The notes below the pieces were generated by a model, which worked only from the letters and a program-made list of their open reading frames with translations, had not been told where the DNA came from and did not search any database. DNA of 64,000 nucleotides, taken from the NCBI GenBank assembly GCA_030765065.1, contig CM060975.1:196200507-196264506 (forward strand), given 5' to 3'. The translations under genes and the position numbers were made by a program. Below are positions 11,672 through 23,120 of this stretch, one piece after another (positions within the stretch are counted from its first letter, which is position 1; every line of letters starts with the position of its first letter). Source of the stretch: Deroplatys truncata. Lineage: Eukaryota > Arthropoda > Insecta > Mantodea > Mantidae.

Positions 11672-12489
11672 TACGCGTCCTCCGCTCCCGTATCTGTGCC
11701 AAGCAGTATGCTCCTGGTGGGAAAAGATCGACACCAGTTTGCCAGGAGGGATGTGCGATGCGACTCTTCTCTAAGTGAAAATTGTTATAAGAGGTGAATT
11801 GTATATAACAATGTTTTTTTTTTTCTTTCTTTTGGTGTTTGTGAAGAGACGTCGCAACATGAATGTGGCGAGTCTATTTCAATCATACATGAACCTTCTA
11901 AATTCAAAATTAACGTTGTGTATGACTCAGGCAATTACATTTTTGTTGAAGTGTAATGATTTGTTGAGGCCACGGTAATGGCATTAATTGAACTACTATG
12001 TCAGAAGATTGTTTCACTCGTAATGGCAATTTTATGAACTGTCAATTTGCATTAACGGAATAATGCATTATTCAGTATACGCGTGAAAGGTAGTTTGGAG
12101 GTCTTATCTCAAGTATTTAAGGTAGATTTCTGTACTATTGGTGTAGCACTTAAGTATTATAATGCACACGTTTAAAGTGTGTAATTATTTAGAAAGCTCT
12201 CTGTTAAAGATTAATTTTAAAATGTACACTTATAGCTTATTAATTTGATTATTATGTTAGGATTTTTAAAAGTATTTGCAATTTCATTGATTTAAATATT
12301 CAAAATATTCAGAATTGATTTGTTATGTTCATATTTTATCATATATTTTATATCTATTGTGCCTTATGTTGTTTAAATGTTCGTTATGTTTAAAGTTTGA
12401 AAAGCAATTGGTACGTTTAATATTCCTTCCCCGAAGTACAGAACCAAGTTTTCATTTCATAGGTTTCCAAGTTCAATATACGTAGTGTG

Positions 12490-12640
12490 GGTAGAGTACC
12501 TGCCTTGATTCAAGAGGTCCTGAGTTCGAATCTTGGTTAGGATGGGTTATCCGGATAAGGTGTTTCCGTTTTTTTTTCTTATGCTGAAAAGATGAATTTG
12601 GATAACTAAGCTCTATAGATCGGGCTCATTTGAGCATCTT
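12490..12640 (+). mobile_element. tRNA-derived SINE head fragment
   Basis: GTGTGGGTAGAGTACCTGCC (A-box-like) and GAGTTCGAATCTTGG (B box) sit at tRNA-like spacing, then a TTTTTTTT run. It lies immediately left of the foldback element that starts near 12,670. Confidence 0.5.
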
Positions 12641-12669
12641 TTATTTATTCCTCGTCTGCGTTAAAGATC

Positions 12670-13784
12670 AAACGCGCCGTATGTGACGTGTGTAGATAAC
12701 CCTTCGTACGTCAAAAGAGTTGTAGAACTCAACGGGGCAATTCCAATTAAACACAGGTCAGTGGGGAACTGGCGTATTAGCGGCCTAAAAACCTGCTGCT
12801 ACTGCTACTACTACCGCTACCACTACGGGGTTCTCAGAAATGAAATTATCCATATGGATACACGGAGACGGTTGGAATATCGTATCAATCAATAGGAGTA
12901 AAACTTCGAACGCCTATTCAGTGAGCAAAGTCAGCATAATCGTGCCGTTAGCTGATGATGAATGATAATAGTAACAATTACATCAATAATATAAAGCAAA
13001 AAAATGACAGTGAAACACTGCGTGCTCTCATGTTTGTTTGCCTATAGTCTGTAATGTTAGACAAGAACAGCGCAACACAATTAAACAAATAGATAAGCGG
13101 ATACGGATAGGTCAAATAAAGACATTTTAATTATTTGTCATCTAAAAAGTAAGTTTATTCCCTCGAAAACGAAAATAACTGAAGTGGAAAATATTCTAAG
13201 ACCTTTTCGGTCTATTTTTGTCTGTCATCACGGACAGTACACTCTAGAGCAAAAGTCTATTTTTGTATATTATCACGGTTGCACACTCTATTCCAAGCCT
13301 AAGAAGTGTCTCTCAATGAGCGCAATCCACTATCGTCTTTGCTGATCAGCAAGAGGAGGCCAGTTCGGCTATCTCCGTAGCTCAGTTGGTAGATCACCTG
13401 CGTGCTGTGCGAGAGTCCCGGGTTCCATTCTCAGTTGGGTGGGAATTTTTCTCTAGCCAAGATTATTCCTTATCCTCTCCGGAGTCTGGAAGTATGAATG
13501 TGTGTGCGATCTAATGATAAATGCCCAAAGTTTACTAGAAACCCAAAGACAAAGACCATTACCTACAGGCAATAATGTTTCAAAGGAAAGGTCGCCGATA
13601 AGACCATTGTAGATATAGGCTGGTTATAAATGGGAACTTAAAATTAAAAAAGAAAGAAAAGAAAAGCTGCTTACCCTAATTCGCCAGCTCCCCACTGACC
13701 TGTGTTTACTTGGAATTGCCCCGTTGAGTTCTACATCTTAACGCACAAAGGGATATCGATACACTTGAAATACGGCGCAGTTGG
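12670..13784. mobile_element. Foldback element with ~110-bp inverted arms and an internal SINE
   Basis: The left arm (12,670-12,780) and right arm (about 13,676-13,784) are imperfect inverses. Shared blocks include GAACTCAACGGGGCAATTCC, ACACAGGTCAGTGGGGA and GCGCCGTAT. The inner segment carries the tRNA-derived SINE at 13,372-13,663. No transposase. A short ORF over the left arm is not supported as a gene. Confidence 0.8.
13372..13663 (+). mobile_element. tRNA-derived SINE with A-rich tail
   Basis: The head has CCGTAGCTCAGTTGGTAGA (A box) and CCGGGTTCCATTC (B box). A body without coding potential follows and ends in an AAAAAAGAAAGAAAAGAAAA tail that abuts the right arm of the foldback element. 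Confidence 0.8.
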
Positions 13785-14454
13785 AACATAGATACTGAGC
13801 AGTAGGTTGGGTGGTCTACTTGTGCAGGGCCCTTATGTCCTCGAGGGTAGATATTACTACGCTGTTGAACTCATAAATTCGTTGCGGACACACACTAAAG
13901 CTTGGTAACTTCGTGTTTCGGGCTCTGCTATTGTGCTTAATTCTTCACTGTATTATTATGGAGCGGTCACGACACGGAAACAACGAATTAGTTGATATTT
14001 TGTTATTGTTTGGAGACTGACAACATAATGGTAAACAATCACGCGCAGATTATAGCCAAGGGTTTCCGGTTAGACGACTGGAGTAGTTTTCTTTCTTTTT
14101 TTTCTATCAATTGGAATCAATGGGACTGCGGAATCGAGGTCGGCTGTATACGTCAAATCGGTGACTACGCGCGCGACAGAAAGAGTGGTTATAAACGCCG
14201 CAAGAGAAGCTGTTGCCCAAATTATCTTAGAAAACAACTCGTCATTAAGCCTAATTGCTTTTAACATAACATTGCAAAATTGAATCCTTTACCAATAGGA
14301 CATGTACAAATGAACATTGGGTGTTTTGATTGAATATACAAGATGATTTATGAAGAACTGACACATTTATTTCTTTAATTGTTTCAAAATGAGTTATGCT
14401 ATCGACAACTTATTATACCTGAAATGCAGAGGAATTTTGGGAGATTATTTACCT

Positions 14455-15484
14455 CTATAGCAAATGTCGAAAATGACTTCCATCCTGCATAAGGCACAAC
14501 TCAACACGTCGTTCCATGTAACAGACCACGCGTTGGAGGACTCTGTTGTCAATAGCTTGAATCTCCTGTGTAATGTTGTGCTTCAGATCGTCAAATGTCT
14601 GGGGACGTGTGGCATAAACCCTGTCTTTTAAGTAACCCCATAGAAAGAAGTCCGGCGATGTCAAATCCGGAGATCTCGGTGGCCACAAGTTCTTGCAAAT
14701 TATCCGGTCGTCAAAGAAACTTGCAATTAGTGCCATGGATTCATTTGATGTACGGCATGTAGTGCCATCCTACTGAAAATATCCTTGACTCAGCTCTATA
14801 TCGTCTAGTTGCTCAGCAAACTCCATGAAAATCCGTCGGTACTCTGCAGTGTTCACATTGTTTTAAAAAAAATTGGTCCCACTATTCTCTGTGCGGATTT
14901 TGCGCACCAAACCCCGATTTTAACCGAGTGAATATGTGCTTCATGAATAACATGTGGATTTTCGCTGGCCCAATAGCGTGAGTTATTTGAGTTCACATAG
15001 CCGGATAAATGGAACCATGCTTTATTTGTGAACCATGTGATGGACAATATGGCAGGATTTTGCACAATGAACGCCTGAAACCAAGGACAATAATTCAGGC
15101 GTGTATCCTTATATGGTTCCTGTAACTGATGGACAACCGTAATCCTATACGGCTTTAGGCCTGCACTTTTCACAGCTCTCACACACATTGAGTAGCTGTA
15201 CTCTGTCTCCTGCGACAAATGTCTTAATGATTTTCTGGGTGACTGATCCAGTCGTGCTCTTACATCAACAACAACCGTGGGAAGCTAGATGAATGAGTTT
15301 TGCCTTTTTCACTCACCAGAGATCCAGTCGTTTCCAATTTGTTTACCAGTCCTAGTATTATGTTTCTTTAGGGAGAATTCCGAACACCAAATTCTCTCTT
15401 GTATGCCCTTTGAGTAGCTGTAATTGAATTCGTAATCCAGTATTGCTTTACAAGGAAGAGTCGTTCATTTAATGTGTACTCCAT
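14455..15484 (-). pseudogene. Mariner-family transposase, disrupted
   Basis: Reading from 15,484: a start with MEYTLNERLFLVKQYW and a helix-turn-helix region ending KLETTGSLVSEKG. Next comes a block with HLSGYVNSNNSRYWASENPH and KIGVWCAKSAQRIVGPIFF. The C-terminal block has WPPRSPDLTSPDFFLWGYL. The family's first catalytic Asp, in FTDEAWFHL, here reads FTNKAWFHL (Asp to Asn). The second sits in Q-D-G-T-T-C, where the preceding Gln codon is a stop. Several frame breaks separate the blocks. The present spacing from second to third Asp is 38 residues, closer to the DD37D-DD41D groups than to DD34D, though indels may distort this. Inactive. Confidence 0.85.
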
Positions 15485-15576
15485 CTTCACGTTGACTAGA
15501 ACAAAATCTCAAACATAGTTGCCGACAATAAAACTAACAATTGTAGGGTTCCTCCTTGGTAGGATCCCACTACGTT

Positions 15577-15862
15577 CCGTGGACTAGTGGTAACGTGCTA
15601 GAGTCTAGTTCCCAAGGTCGCGGGTTCAAACCCGGCGGAGGGCGATGAATTTTTTCAGGCGTAAAAATCCTTAGCATGGCTTCCTTCGGAAGGGAAGTAA
15701 AGCCGGTGGTCCCGTGTCGTAGATTTACGGCACGTAAAAGAGCCTCAAGCCTGATAGAGAGGCATCTGAGCAAAATTACTGGTCTTTCACGCCCAATATA
15801 GAATGGGACGCTAAGGTCCATAGTAGTTAAAGAGCGTCCATAAATAAAACTGAATTTAATTT
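15577..15862 (+). mobile_element. tRNA-derived SINE with target duplication
   Basis: The head has TGGACTAGTGGTAACGTGC (A-box-like) and CGGGTTCAAACCCGG (B box with T stem). The body includes AAAAATCCTTAGCATGG, GGAAGGGAAGTAAAGC and TTTACGGCACGTAAAAGA. It is flanked by CCCACTACGTT (15,566-15,576) and CCCACTATGTT (15,863-15,873), a near-perfect 11-bp target duplication. A second, older copy lies at 34,430-34,720. Confidence 0.9.
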
Positions 15863-16939
15863 CCCACTATGTTGATGATGATGGATCCTGTATTACGAAC
15901 CTGTAGGTCGTCTTAAAGCACATACTCTCGTGACGTATCTCGACGTTCTCGTAGAATGGAATCTGATGGTCGTTATCTGTATTCTTGTATTTATTAGAAT
16001 GTTGTAATTATTATTTTATAATTATGCCACGGCTGCTGTATTTGTGTCGGAGAGCACTTGTGTCTTGTCAGGGTTGGGTATGGAGAAGGTTAAAATATTT
16101 TGCACACACGTATTGTTAACTATTTCGCTTGTATTTTAGATAAACCACATATAAATATTACAATCCACTATCAACTTTGTTATGTTAAAATATGTATAAC
16201 TGGTGGACTTTAAATACGCAGTTCTAGCGTCTATTTAGAGACGAGCTTATATACTACCTTTCTACTGAACACTGACAAGCTTCTGTTAGCGTTCCATTCA
16301 ACCATTTTCTTAACGTGCGTATTTGAATTATAAGCATGTATCAATGTACCTGATTGGTGCTACTATCCCATAACATCCAATAACAATTTATGTTTCATAT
16401 ATATGTTTACAGACTTACGTTGTCTTGATTATGAATCCAAGGTTCGTTACATGTTTACGTAGATACTACTACATTTCTCGTAATTTTATATTATTAGTTA
16501 TATAGCTAATAATGACATTTACCTTCTATGTTATATTTTATATGTTACAACAATATATACTTGTTCTCTACCATGTATACATTATGAATATGTGTTTCTA
16601 ACATCCTCTCAATTATTATACGTACAATATTAGCAAATAATGCATAACACGTAAAACTTAGAACAAAAAATATTACAGAAAGAAATTATTAATGTGTTGA
16701 ATGTTGTGAATTAGATATCATATTACATTAATGAATTGTTGTATTAGTTTGCCCGTGTCTAGTACCGTGTTTTGCTTCATAATTACGAATAAAACATGAA
16801 CATCTCCGCATCTAGTGACAGGCAGTCGAAACTCCAGAACATTCTGCTTAATTTTGTGCTAAAATTGGGACGTGGAGTGAATTTCTAACAGAATAATTAA
16901 AGAAAGAAATGTGTCCGTTCTTCATAAATCCCTCTGTAT

Positions 16940-17240
16940 ATCAGTGCACTCTGCTGTTTACATAAACTGTCCGATACAATCAAAATAAGCGTAATCTAAA
17001 ATTTAAAACGATGTGAAGATCACAACCAAATTTATTAATTTCTGCTCACTTTTGGTCAACCCGTATATTATTGGAGATCTAACAGTGACGTCCTGATTAA
17101 AATTTATTTACTCTACTGCCCGCCGTCATGAACCCATAGACCAAGAGTGCCCTTTAACAAAGGTTCACCTAACATACCTCTAAAACCTTGAAAGTTAATC
17201 GGTCGAATTATAAAACACAATATATTAGCACAGAAAAAGG
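16940..17240. other. No gene recognised
   Basis: AT-rich sequence between the mariner right end and the next MITE; nothing seen on either strand. Confidence 0.4.
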
Positions 17241-17249
17241 AAAGGCACG

Positions 17250-17679
17250 CTCACCTGTGTGCATCCGATGCTTCTGGTTTACTATAGTGTTTTTCATTAC
17301 TTAATATTGGCAGAAACCCCTTATCTGTGTTTCACAACAACCTTGGGTGTTGGTTTGTTTGAATTCAAGTCCGACACACACGCATTAGCCTATGAACAAA
17401 GGCACGGTTTAAATGAGCGGCGAAAGGGGAGGAGTACGAAAACGTTTCACCTGAGTGGCTAGATGACATGCTTCGCAGCGACGGTCCAAACCAGCCCATG
17501 GACGAATCCGTCTCATTGGCTTGATGTCAAAAGTCTGGCACTCAGCTGTTTTTCAGGCTCAGGAGTGAAGGATTAAGTGCAATGCTAGAACCAGATAAGA
17601 GGTGGGAGCTGGGCGTGGCAGAGGCGGTTTACTATTTCCTTATCAACATAAACCACTGTGTATTCCATACACTCGGCCG
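17250..17679. mobile_element. TA-flanked MITE, inverted second copy (uninterrupted)
   Basis: This is a diverged inverted match to the outer element at 10,286-11,671. Shared blocks, read as the reverse complement, include GATAAGGAAATAGTAAACCG, TTCTAGCATTGCACTTAATC and AACACAGATAAGG. The right end CTCGGCCG is followed by TA. It lacks the hAT-like insert of the first copy. The left end is degraded, so its boundary is approximate. Confidence 0.8.
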
Positions 17680-18032
17680 TACACATAGCTCAGAAGTGAA
17701 AATACATTTAAAAGCTAAGTTTCATAAGTCAGGAAACCCCTATTAAGTAGGATGGATATTTTCAGGAAATTTGTGCCACAACTAATCCATTACTTGGAAA
17801 AATGGTTATCTAGTATTCTGCACTTTAAAAATATTTTATAGCCATAAAAACTGTTGATATTGAAAACATTGTAGATATCTTTCAAATATGTGGTTTATAT
17901 AACACATTTAAAATAAATGTGAAGCACACTATTTTACTGAACAGCTTTGTCTCTGTACACAATTATTTACAAAATAAATTTTCTTCCCAAATGTGGCGCT
18001 CTATCACCTAGAAAGATTAAGTGAAAGCTTAC

Positions 18033-18083
18033 CATATAATGCACAGCATCCTCCAGCACTTTCTTACACTGGTCTTCCTGCTG
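18033..18083 (-). CDS. Candidate exon 4 of the coiled-coil/ankyrin gene
   Basis: A 51-bp open segment lies between an acceptor (CACTTCCAG, then CAGCAGGAAGACC) and a consensus donor (ATG followed by GTAAGC). It reads QQEDQCKKVLEDAVHYM, with intron phase 0 at both sides. The acceptor is a CAGCAGCAG tandem, so splice choice could drop one or two Gln residues. The peptide is helical and has one Cys. Its neighbours in the inferred transcript are the exon at 27,838-27,927 (upstream) and the ankyrin exon at 8,364-8,777 (downstream). The exon is too short to identify by itself; support comes from consensus splice sites and the shared phase. Confidence 0.55.
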
Positions 18084-18193
18084 CTGGAAGTGAAAGAGAA
18101 TAACATTATTAAGTACACTGTTAAATTATCCTCGACAAATTTAACGATTTTACAAAATTTATGACTAATAATTTGTTTTATTATCAATGTCAA

Positions 18194-18850
18194 CTAGATG
18201 GTCTTCATGACCTTCAGGTCTTTCCTCCTAGCATGGCAGAATTCTAGCCATCTTCTTAAGATGGGCTGCCTGCAAGGCACAGCTACATCAGAGAGCTGGA
18301 GGCGAGGTTGAAAATTAATATAGGAAGGATACGCCATAGAGTGCTCATAGATGATATGTGAGTTTTTTATATTTCCAGTTTGTGTCATTGTTTCTAGAGT
18401 AGCTGTGTGGGTTTTTTTGTTTTCCACTCTGTTTCAACATCTTAATTTCTGAACCTGGGTTGAAGCCGTTTAAATCTGCTATGTCCAGTATTAGTTGGTC
18501 CTTGAAAACGTTCCAGCTTTAAAAAGTTAGTAAGTGAAGGTATGTGTAAAGATAGTGTGACTCATTCCAAATTCTAACACTAATTATTAAATGCTGTATG
18601 AATGCAAAGACACTACAGAATGAATAACAAGATGGTGAATGTACGAATAGCATTGCATTTCATGTGCCTCTGTCTTTTCTATATAAAATTACCAAGGCTA
18701 CTATAAATAACAAAGCTTATAAACAAATATATTTCAGTAACATTTTGTGTCTTGTATTCTGGTACTTAGAGGGCATTTCGGGAAACAGTCTGAAAAGTCT
18801 CTCTATATAAACCACTTATACTTTTATAGAAATTTCTAACAAATCTGAAA
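18194..18850. other. Intronic, no gene recognised
   Basis: AT-rich DNA inside the inferred last intron. A 77-codon minus-strand ORF near 18,194-18,427 has no recognisable domain and no splice or promoter support. Confidence 0.35.
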
Positions 18851-18875
18851 TCTACCAATTAATTTTTTTCAACCT

Positions 18876-19690
18876 CCTGCACACTAAATCTCAACCCAAA
18901 AATTTGATACTGAGATTTCACCAGAAATAAAAGTTTTTAGGCCCCCTGAATAAAAAAGAAGTATTTTTAGAAAATGGTCCACGCATGTGTCTGCCTCTCT
19001 GTGTCTTTGGATGTGTGTCTGTGAACAGCATAACTCAAAAACAAAAAGTTGGATCAACACCAAACTTAACATTTAGGTTCAGTACCTTCCAAAAATGAAC
19101 ATGAAGATTTACAAGAAAATCCCCCTACCTTAAACTACTCTTTATATTGAACATTTTTCGAAATTGTTGATTTTCTAAAAATCTTTCTCTTGATTTTGAT
19201 TAAAAGCTACATATAAAGATATTTACATGACAAATACAATTTATAACTTGAATTTTCTGGAAATAGCCTATGAAGTCCTGTTCATTCAGAAGGAATTTTG
19301 TATAATCTTGTATAACTGGTAAACGTTAAGCAATAGCGATGCACAAGAAATGTGGATCTCTTTAAGAACACAATTAATCCCAAATACCTTTTTGTGGCAT
19401 TAGCCATTTCTGAGATATATATTATTAATGTTCAAATTTTTCAATACTAATCCATTCTTTTAAAGTCATGTCAACATTCAGTTGTTTCTTGTGATTCCAT
19501 TGAAAACGTATATGGAGTTTTAAGGCCAGCATATAGTGTCCAGTTCTTAAACATTTAACTATCGCTGTTCCCTTTGTATCTATAACAAATGTGTAACATG
19601 GCTATTTCTGCAAAAGTATTTGGATTAAAATGAAGTAGGTAGGTAGATATAAAAATAAGCCTTAATAAGACTAGTTTGTATACCTATTAA
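18876..19690 (+). mobile_element. Diverged TCTCTACT-type element
   Basis: Shared blocks with other copies: CTCAACCCAAAAATTTGATA, GAGATTTCACCAGAAATA, GTGAACAGCATAACTCAAAA, AAACTTAACATTTAGGTTCA and TTGATTAAAAGC. The right part resembles the copy at 61,391-62,508 (GAAGTCCTGTTCATTCAGAAGGAATTTTGTA), which suggests a separate subfamily. Ends are eroded. Confidence 0.7.
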
Positions 19691-19811
19691 TAAACAATAG
19701 AGGGAAGAGAAAGGCATGTTAATGTATTACATCTATGAACACCATTAAGGACAGTCAGAACCAGTATTTTTTCCACTTGGTTTGATAAATCAACACAATT
19801 AAAGCAATTAT

Positions 19812-20045
19812 CTGATATGTTATACTCACATGACTTTCTATACCCCATTATCATTTATTTTTGCATAGCTTCGCAAACACTTCTTACAGAAGTTTATTTT
19901 TTTATCTACTTTATGTTTTTCAGTTATCCATACACATAATTTTTTTCTAAAAATTCTTATTATTTTACTCAGGAGGCCTCAAAATATGTATTTCTGATGA
20001 AATCTCAACATGCTTAGGCAGGTACTTGATAGAGAAAGTAAAAAG
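19812..20045 (-). mobile_element. Internally deleted TCTCTACT-type element
   Basis: The left end TGTTATACTCACATGACTTT matches end B. The right part, ATGTATTTCTGATGAAATCTC ending GATAGAGAAAGTAAAA, matches end A. The central portion is missing. Confidence 0.6.
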
Positions 20046-20079
20046 AGGTTGCTCTATGTTGGCGTTGACTTTCCCAATA

Positions 20080-20550
20080 ACCAATACTTCGAGAACAGCT
20101 AATGCCACAAAGATATTATTTGAGATGAAGCCTTTATTTTAAAGGGATCTACGTTCCTTTTGCATGGTTAGGTTTTGTCTATGCTCTTATAATTTACCAG
20201 TTATACCTACAAAATTATACAAAATTCATTCAGAATGATAAGGACTTATCAGGCTATTCCCAGATATTTCAAGTTCTACATTTCATTAGTCATGGAAATA
20301 TTTTAAATACATGGTATTTTAATCAAAATCACAAGTAATTTTTTGAGGAAAACCAATAACAATAAATGTTTCATGTAAAGGGTAGTTCGGAATACAGCAA
20401 TTTCACTGGAATCTGCATTTTGCACACTTGGAGGATGATAAATAAATACCAAGTTTGGTATTTATCCATATTTTTGTTTTTGAACCATGCTGTTAACACA
20501 CACACACTCGTCACCTACACTATAGGTGGATGCCAAAGAAAGTAAAAATA
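20080..20550 (-). mobile_element. Partial TCTCTACT-type element
   Basis: It retains AATTTACCAGTTATACC, TTCATTCAGAATGA, TTTCATGTAAAGGGTAG, ACCAAGTTTGGTATTTATCC and a CA tract, then AAAGAAAGTAAAAA. Strongly diverged, ends approximate. Confidence 0.65.
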
Positions 20551-21123
20551 AAAAAACTTAAGTATCTACCTTTAGTACTTTAGAAAATAATATTTTCCAC
20601 TCCAGCCCTCCCTTAATTTTCTACCAATTTCAATCAAATCTGATATGGACTATGCTTTTCTTCAAGTTCTTCTACATATAAAAATGTTCAACTGTGTTAT
20701 AAATTTTTGAGGCTCTCTGTCTGTACCAACTTAAATATCTACCAATTTCAACCAAGTTTGATTTGTTAGGACAATTCTGTTCAAACTCTTGAATTTAAAC
20801 ATATGTAACTGCAGTGTATTGTCTATGATTTCTCATAGATATAAAAGCATGATGATATGGAAATGTTTTTTTGAACAAATTTTCAGCATGTGTCCTTCTG
20901 GTTTCATGGAATAACAGCTGAAAAATAGTAATGTAGATCAGAGTTTCGATGTTTAGGTTGTGACATTTGATAAACTTTATTTTTATTTTCAGCCATTGAA
21001 GGTTTAGATTTTTATTCATGACTTTTGTCCAGAAATATCAAATCACATGTGGAGGGAAACTAACCGATAAATAAGTTAATATGTATACCAAACACATGAC
21101 ACTGGCTATTTCATAACTGCCAT

Positions 21124-21158
21124 GACATTTCATTTCATTTCATTTCATTTCATTTCAT
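21124..21158 (+). repeat. (CATTT)n microsatellite
   Basis: Six tandem ATTTC pentanucleotides, visible directly. Confidence 0.95.
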
Positions 21159-21204
21159 AGCTGTGCAGTTAATAAAAATACTCTTTCCCAGTTAATAAAA
21201 AGTA

Positions 21205-21800
21205 TGTTATTGTTGTTCACCAATGGCAGTGGGGATTAATTGATCTGCATCAGTTTCCCTCTGGCTTCCCAATATAAAATTTGTAAGTTATCACTTTTAA
21301 GGCCTTTGCATTTGGCGAGATGTTGTTTGTTCAGGATGACATCTTCTTCACAGAGAGTGCACTTGGGTGTAGGTAGGCATCGTATCTTGTAGAGATGTTC
21401 TGCGAGGCAATCGTGGCCAGTTGCCATCCTAAATAAGGTCACTGCAGTCTTCCTTGGCATTTTTTGCATATCAACTCTATCTTTAATATTCTTATAAACT
21501 TTATCTTTTAATTTATCTTCTTCATTAGGTCTCTGCTGTCTTTTGAAATGTTGTTTAATGTTATTTAATTGTTTACTTATTTCTATTTGTCCTAAAGGTT
21601 TTATTTGTTGAATTGCACATTTCTTTGCTAATTGATCTGCATGTTCTTTGCCTAAAAGTCCGACATGAGATGGGATCCATTGTAGAGTGACATGATTTCT
21701 AGTTTCAACTGATTTAATTAGGCTTCTTATTTCTTTAATATTTCTTTTTGTTTTATTATTGTAATTTACAATTCCATCTATGGCTTATTTTGAGTCTGAT
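21205..21800 (-). pseudogene. Non-LTR retrotransposon 3' fragment: RNase H and zinc-knuckle tail
   Basis: On the minus strand an RNase H-like block reads SDSK, then VTLQWIPSHVGLLGKEHADQ, with a stop in an otherwise typical SDSKAAI motif. It is followed by KTAVTLFRMATGHDCLAEHL and a C-TLC-EE-H-C tail (PKCTLCEEDVILNKQHLAKC). It ends in a short 3' UTR (GGAAGCCAGAGGGAAACTGATG, GGTGAACAACAATAAC) with a CAA-type tail. The same 3' UTR occurs at 42,865-42,955 and a related tail ORF at 28,280-28,560. The reverse transcriptase is missing, so this is a 5'-truncated copy. Confidence 0.85.
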
Positions 21801-21829
21801 AAGATGACTATTTTTTTGTTTTATGTATG

Positions 21830-22468
21830 GTCTATTTTGAAATTTTGGTTCAGAACTTTAAATCTAGGAAAAAATAATGAGTTAAGACAATGTATAGAAT
21901 ACCAAGAGAATATCTTAATGAATGATGGATGGGTAAGTAATTTACGGAACATTTTGGAGAAAAATGGGTTAGGAAACATGTGGAGAAGGAGAGAAAATAA
22001 TGTGAAAAAGTTTTGGAAAAAGGCGAGGAAAAGACTGGAAGATATACAAATACAAATCAAGTTCAGTGAGATTGCCAAAAAGAGCTCATTAGTTTGTTAT
22101 AGGCCAATGAAAAATACATGCGGTAGGGAAAAATATATATATATATATATATATAGACATAGTAAATAAAGAAGAGAGAGAATCTATTGCATGGGTAAGA
22201 ACTGGAGCATGGAGGCTAAGAGGGCTAAGACAGGGTATTCCTCAGAACCAATGTCTGATATGTGGTGGTAATGAAGACATTCAACACATAGAATTTAAGT
22301 GCCAAGGAACAGAAAATTGGAGAAAAGAATTTTTTAATAAGAAGTGGTTGAAGGGGGATAGAAATATGCTTATGTTCGAAATGATGTGCAAGGACGCTAG
22401 AAGCATTGGACAGTTTTTATGTAAAGTAAAAAATAAATGGCTTTGGACAGTGGATAAAGAAAAGTAAA
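21830..22468 (+). pseudogene. Second non-LTR retrotransposon, C-terminal fragment
   Basis: Open for 129 codons to a (TA)n tract, then resuming in frame-shifted form. It reads LRQCIEYQENILMNDGWVSN, LEKNGLGNMWRRRENN, then ESIAWVRTGAWRLRGLRQGI and CLICGGNEDIQHIEFKC, ending KNKWLWTVDKEK and a stop. The C-x2-C-H-C knuckle and flanking helices are those of insect LINE ORF2 C termini. The (TA)n tract at 22,136-22,154 breaks the frame. It lies back to back with the preceding minus-strand LINE fragment. Confidence 0.75.
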
Positions 22469-22861
22469 AGGTAGCGTATCTTACTTTGAATGGAAAACTA
22501 TAGTGAATGTGTTATGGTTAAGTAATCAATAAGTGAAAAGTGAAAAACAAGTGGAAATGGGACATGAAAAAACTGAAAAAACAAGATAATTTATTGACGA
22601 GAAATTGTAAAACGTAAATAATCTGTAGTGATTGTCTACAGAATGTGTTGACAGGAAATTGTAAAATATAAATAAACCATAGTGATTGTCTACTGAATGA
22701 GTGGCCAGGGTCAAAGTGCAGTAGACAATCAAATTGTGAAACTCTTAGCACAATAAATACAAAATATAAAATGTTCTGTAATGCTGCTTTTATAGCTGTT
22801 AATTCTCTATCATAGTGGTTTGACATTTCATCTAATGTTAGATACTGTGCAAAATGTTTAC

Positions 22862-22946
22862 AGTGCGCGCATGCGCACGCGCGCAACACACACCACACAC
22901 CACACACACACCACACACACCACACACACACACCACACACACACAC

Positions 22947-22982
<36 letters not shown>
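22862..22982. repeat. CA/CCACACA microsatellite
   Basis: A GC alternation (GCGCGCATGCGCACGCGCGC) leads into about 100 bases of CA and CCACACA repeats. This is potential Z-DNA. The apparent ORFs on both strands are repeat read-through. Confidence 0.95.
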
Positions 22983-22984
<2 letters not shown>

Positions 22985-23029
22985 ACTCTAGGTATTTCTT
23001 TAATGAATAAAAACAATTTTTATTAATAA

Positions 23030-23120
23030 TTCCTGCATTTTTTTTTCTAATTTGTCAAAAGAACAGATTTCCTTGATATTAAGAGGCAATTTATTGTATA
23101 CTTTAATACTGTTATACATA
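23030..23120 (-). pseudogene. Non-LTR retrotransposon C-terminal scrap
   Basis: The minus strand reads IKVYNKLPLNIKEICSFDKL, the 'YNKLP-I' signature found near the C terminus of CR1/Jockey-type reverse transcriptase ORFs, as also at 33,601-33,807 and 47,470-47,760. Short and degraded. Confidence 0.6.

Larger units (their letters stand above)
14339..16936 (-). mobile_element. Mariner-like element, complete ends, expanded interior
   Basis: The left end CAAGATGATTTATGAAGAAC and the right end (inverse of GTTCTTCATAAATCCCTCTG) are inverted. Similarity runs about 45 bp (ACACATTTATTTCTTTAATT against its inverse), and both ends are flanked by TA. The transposase relic occupies 14,455-15,484. The stretch 15,485-16,890 is about 1.3 kb longer than a compact element needs; part of that is the SINE at 15,577-15,862 and the rest is AT-rich and unassigned. 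Confidence 0.8.

Noticed and set aside
13380..13445. Functional tRNA gene
   Set aside because: A and B boxes are good, but the acceptor and anticodon stems do not pair and a SINE body with an A-rich tail follows.
22518..22982. 154-codon minus-strand ORF
   Set aside because: It opens in a CA-repeat (Cys-Val-Trp repeats) and continues through a locally duplicated AT-rich segment; no domain.
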